Both the position numbers and the translations under genes were made by a program. Positions 29,496-31,768 of a stretch of 31,768 nucleotides of DNA are shown piece by piece. The stretch comes from Clostridia bacterium. GTDB lineage: Bacteria > Aerophobota > Aerophobia > Aerophobales > AE-B3A. A model generated the notes under the pieces. The model was not told the DNA's origin and did not search any database. It was given only the letters and a program-made list of their open reading frames with translations. The stretch is taken from NCBI GenBank assembly GCA_030610745.1, contig JAUWRC010000002.1, positions 1-31,768 on the forward strand. The letters are read 5' to 3'. How positions within the stretch are numbered: the stretch's first letter is position 1; each line of letters opens with the position of its first letter.

Positions 29496-30017
29496 ATGGG
29501 ATTTTGCAAAAAAGTGTTGTGGGGAATAGTTGTGGTTACCCTGGCTCTTTTTTCTCTGGGGGGATTTCTTGTTTCACTAGGGATTATTACGGAGATTGAT
29601 ATTGGGGAAGTTCTTGCTGGTTTTGAGCAGCAACTGTTGGTCAAGGGAATTTTCGTCTCTTTCTTTGGTTTTCTATTTGTCTTGAGTATAGCTCTATCTC
29701 TATCGGCTCGAGAAAGAGCGGGGGGTGCAATTATTCCCTTAAAAAATCCTCTTGGTGAAGTGGAGATTTCCCGGAAGGCAATTTGCGAATTTATCCAGCG
29801 GGTAGGCAAGGAGGTAGAAGGAGTTGAAAATATTAAAGCAAGGATTAAATCCAACGATGAAGGCATGGATGTTTATTTAATCCTCTCTGCTCAAGCCCAA
29901 GGAGAAATTCCTCGATTAATAGACGAACTGCAGACAGTGGTAAAAAATTATCTCAATAATACTGTGGGAATTGAAAACATACGGGAGATAAAGGTTAAGG
30001 TAGCCAAAATACTTTAA
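29496..30017 (+). CDS. amaP: AmaP-like membrane anchor of the Asp23 system
   Basis: The 173 residues have two membrane helices (about 7-30 and 47-70) followed by a cytosolic domain related to Asp23: VEISRKAICEFIQRVGKEVEGVENIKARIK...VKNYLNNTVGIENIREIKVKV. AmaP anchors Asp23 to the membrane in Staphylococcus. The match rests on topology and context more than on sequence I can align. AAAGGAGG lies just before the ATG. It is separated from asp23 by repeat DNA only. Confidence 0.8.
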   Translation: MGFCKKVLWGIVVVTLALFSLGGFLVSLGIITEIDIGEVLAGFEQQLLVKGIFVSFFGFLFVLSIALSLSARERAGGAIIPLKNPLGEVEISRKAICEFIQRVGKEVEGVENIKARIKSNDEGMDVYLILSAQAQGEIPRLIDELQTVVKNYLNNTVGIENIREIKVKVAKIL

Positions 30018-30147
30018 TTAGCGTTTAGCGTAGAGCGGATAGCGTATAGTAGCGGTCAGATTTATCCGACAATTGTGCGATAAATCGTACCGCTACAATG
30101 TTTGATAAATCAAATCGCTACGAGCGACGAACAACGAGATACGAATT
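30018..30147. repeat. Composite repeat: TAGCGNN heptads, three palindromes, CGAGNNA heptads
   Basis: Heptads TTAGCGT, TTAGCGT, AGAGCGG, ATAGCGT (30018-30045) start at the base after the amaP stop. Three GATAAATC-type palindromes follow (centres 30062, 30082, 30107), then CGAGCGA, CGAACAA, CGAGATA, CGAATT (30121-30147). The next base is the A of the sigma-54-like ATG. The architecture mirrors 9231-9393. Confidence 0.88.
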
Positions 30148-31326
30148 ATGATTTACCAAAAACAAAGCTTGGGACAGAAGACCTCTCAGACTATCAGGCA
30201 AAAACAGATTGGCAGGATAAAGCTGGCTCAGCTTTTTTCCCTTCCCGAAAATGAGTTCAGAAAATTAATTACAGAAATAGAGAAAGATTCTTTCTTTCAG
30301 GAATTAATACATAAGTGGAGAGTTATAAGTTACAAGAAATTTACCGGGGTACGAATTCCCTTTTCTCTTTCCTTTAATGAACAAGTTGTCCCTTCTTTAG
30401 AGAATTTTGGTTTAGAGAGTCTTCTACATCAAAATCCAAAGATTATGCCTATTTTGAAAAAAATAGGAGCTGCTATAGGCAAGGATCGATTCCGTGAGCT
30501 TTTATACAAGGGGACAAACATTGGTGAAATAGCCGAGAAGTGTAAATTGACCGAGGAGGAGAAAGAAATTTTTAAGGTCTTTTTGGATAAGTTTGAGCTA
30601 GAAAAGATTGCCAGTGGTACTCAGGACTTTTTTCCTAATGAGAGTATTAAACGTTCAGGTACCAGGGTCTTTAAAATAGCTACCATCGAAAGAGAAGGGG
30701 ATGAGTTAGTTATCTATCCTTGTTCTGGAGAAAATGGAGAAAACTATCTTGCTAAAGGCAAATACCGCATTAATCATAATCAGTTTGAACAGTTATATAA
30801 GGAAGGGAGATTTGCTCAAGGAAAGATTAGACAAATCTTTAAAACGTTTAGGATGTTAGACTTGGTTAATCGCAGAACCAGCACTATTTATCGGATTATT
30901 CAACATATAAAAGAGAGGCAAAATGATTATCTTTACTCAGGAAACATAGATAATCTTAAACCTTTGACTCGTCGAGAATTAGCTAACAAAATAGGGGTCT
31001 ATCCGAGTTCGATCACTAGAGTTATGGTTAACAAGAGCATTCTTACTCCTCAAAACAAGGAAAAATCCCTTGAGTTTTTCTTCCCCTCCCAGAAAGAGAT
31101 TAACAAAGGTTATGTCAAAAATTTGATAGAGGAAGAGGAGATTCTTCTTCAAAACAGGACCCTTCCATATCCTTATAATGATGAGACAATTAGAAGTAGA
31201 TTATACCAGGATTATGGCGTTCTCGTTTCTCGACGAGCGATAGCAAAGTACAGAAAAGAGTTAAGAATACCTTCCTCAAATAAGAGGGTAAAGGAGCTAA
31301 AGGGAGAAACCATAAGTAAGGGGTAA
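30148..31326 (+). CDS. rpoN: Divergent RNA polymerase sigma-54 factor
   Basis: The C-terminal half is clearly sigma-54: RTSTIYRIIQHIKERQNDYL, then LKPLTRRELANKIGVYPSSITRVMVNKSILTP, LEFFFPSQ, and the RpoN box as SRRAIAKYRKELRIPSS (usual ARRTVAKYR). The N-terminus (SLGQKTSQTIRQKQIGRIKLAQLFSLPENEFRKLI) resembles region I, where enhancer-binding ATPases act, but with few of the usual glutamines. At 392 residues it is short, and the acidic region II appears missing. The ATG directly follows a heptad repeat with no Shine-Dalgarno, so the native 5' flank may have been replaced. Sigma-54 usually needs an AAA+ activator; none is in the window. Confidence 0.82.
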   Translation: MIYQKQSLGQKTSQTIRQKQIGRIKLAQLFSLPENEFRKLITEIEKDSFFQELIHKWRVISYKKFTGVRIPFSLSFNEQVVPSLENFGLESLLHQNPKIMPILKKIGAAIGKDRFRELLYKGTNIGEIAEKCKLTEEEKEIFKVFLDKFELEKIASGTQDFFPNESIKRSGTRVFKIATIEREGDELVIYPCSGENGENYLAKGKYRINHNQFEQLYKEGRFAQGKIRQIFKTFRMLDLVNRRTSTIYRIIQHIKERQNDYLYSGNIDNLKPLTRRELANKIGVYPSSITRVMVNKSILTPQNKEKSLEFFFPSQKEINKGYVKNLIEEEEILLQNRTLPYPYNDETIRSRLYQDYGVLVSRRAIAKYRKELRIPSSNKRVKELKGETISKG

Positions 31327-31354
31327 GGTGAGGGGAGAAGAAAACGAAAAACAA

Positions 31355-31768
31355 ATGAGGAAGAAGATTAAGGTTCGGAAGGCTAGGATAGATGATCTAG
31401 AGGGTATACTTTTAGTAGAAGAAGAAGCCTGGCCAAAAGGATTAAGAGCTTCACAAAAGATGTACGAGTCTCGTTTAAAGACATTTCCTCAAGGAACTTT
31501 TGTCGCCAAGATAAACGGTAAAATAGAGGGGGTGGTGATTACCGAAATTATAGATTCCGAATTAATTAATCATATTCGTACCTGGGATGAAGTTACTGAT
31601 AATGGATATATCCGAAATACTCATAATCCAGAGGGTGACACAGTTTATGGGGTTAACTTAAGTGTTTCTCTCAGTGCCCAGAAAAGAGTAGCTATAACTC
31701 TTTTGGAAGCTGTGGGAAAGTTGGTCATAGAGTACAATTTAAAGCAGGGTCTTCTTGGCGGGAGAATC
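31355..31768 (+). CDS. GNAT-family N-acetyltransferase (partial, C-terminus off the right edge)
   Basis: About 138 residues are visible. IKVRKARIDDLEGILLVEEEAWP is the usual GNAT opening, and GTFVAKINGKIEGVVITEII forms the central strands. The segment TWDEVTDNGYIRNTHNPEGDTVYGVNLSV and the final GGRI at the edge recall the large GNATs often linked to nitrilase-type amidohydrolases; this last point is from memory. A GTG at 31328 in the same frame is an alternative start. The substrate is unknown. Confidence 0.8.
   Translation, partial: MRKKIKVRKARIDDLEGILLVEEEAWPKGLRASQKMYESRLKTFPQGTFVAKINGKIEGVVITEIIDSELINHIRTWDEVTDNGYIRNTHNPEGDTVYGVNLSVSLSAQKRVAITLLEAVGKLVIEYNLKQGLLGGRI

Overview
The window is chromosomal DNA of a bacterium with moderate to low G+C. 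Gene content is bacterial throughout: 70S ribosome factors (S1, EF-P, RsfS), the MEP isoprenoid enzyme IspH, phosphatidic acid synthesis (PlsY, PlsC), acetyl-CoA carboxylase subunits, SecD and peptidoglycan enzymes. Gene order (cmk-plsC-ispH-rpsA-plsY-hup-merR on one side, pepQ-efp-accB-accC-asp23-amaP on the other) recalls Clostridia-like lineages and uncultured candidate phyla. I cannot place it further from sequence alone; Aerophobota, Omnitrophota or Atribacterota-like is a guess.

Layout. 1-12 kb is one long minus-strand run. Read 5' to 3' it carries rny-nadD-rsfS-tRNA-Ala, a proteasome-like Ntn hydrolase, hisC-cmk-plsC-ispH-rpsA-plsY-hup-merR, tRNA-Pro, a hicBA toxin-antitoxin pair, and secD running off the left edge. 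12.0-14.4 kb is a small accessory island: a lipoprotein-like ORF overlapping an antisense winged-helix-like ORF, a ribbon-helix-helix/MazF toxin-antitoxin pair with its own promoter, an XRE regulator and a hairpin repeat. 14.5-31.8 kb is almost all plus strand: a PflA-related radical SAM protein, trkH-trkA potassium uptake, a small membrane protein, tRNA-Leu, a tiny basic ORF on the minus strand, proB, a phospholipase D-like lipoprotein, murL-murD2, manC, pepQ-efp-accB-accC-asp23-amaP, a divergent sigma-54 and a truncated GNAT acetyltransferase.

Most metabolic genes serve cell-envelope building. PlsY and PlsC make phosphatidic acid, AccB and AccC feed malonyl-CoA, IspH feeds polyprenyl carriers, ManC makes GDP-mannose, and MurL plus MurD2 put D-glutamate into the muropeptide without a free D-Glu step.

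The most unusual feature lies between the genes. Many intergenic gaps hold short degenerate arrays with a strict 7-nucleotide period, in several sequence classes (CGAGNNA, TAGCGNN, AGYTGTA, TAGTGNN, ATTAGNN and reverse complements). They abut stop codons, start codons and the 3' CCA ends of all three tRNAs, encode the last residues of ispH, plsC and hisC, and one lies in frame inside murD2. Other repeat families are interleaved: 16-bp palindromes around GATAAATC, CCCTCTCCC hairpins, and an ATTGCGAG element that has apparently duplicated the plsC start codon.
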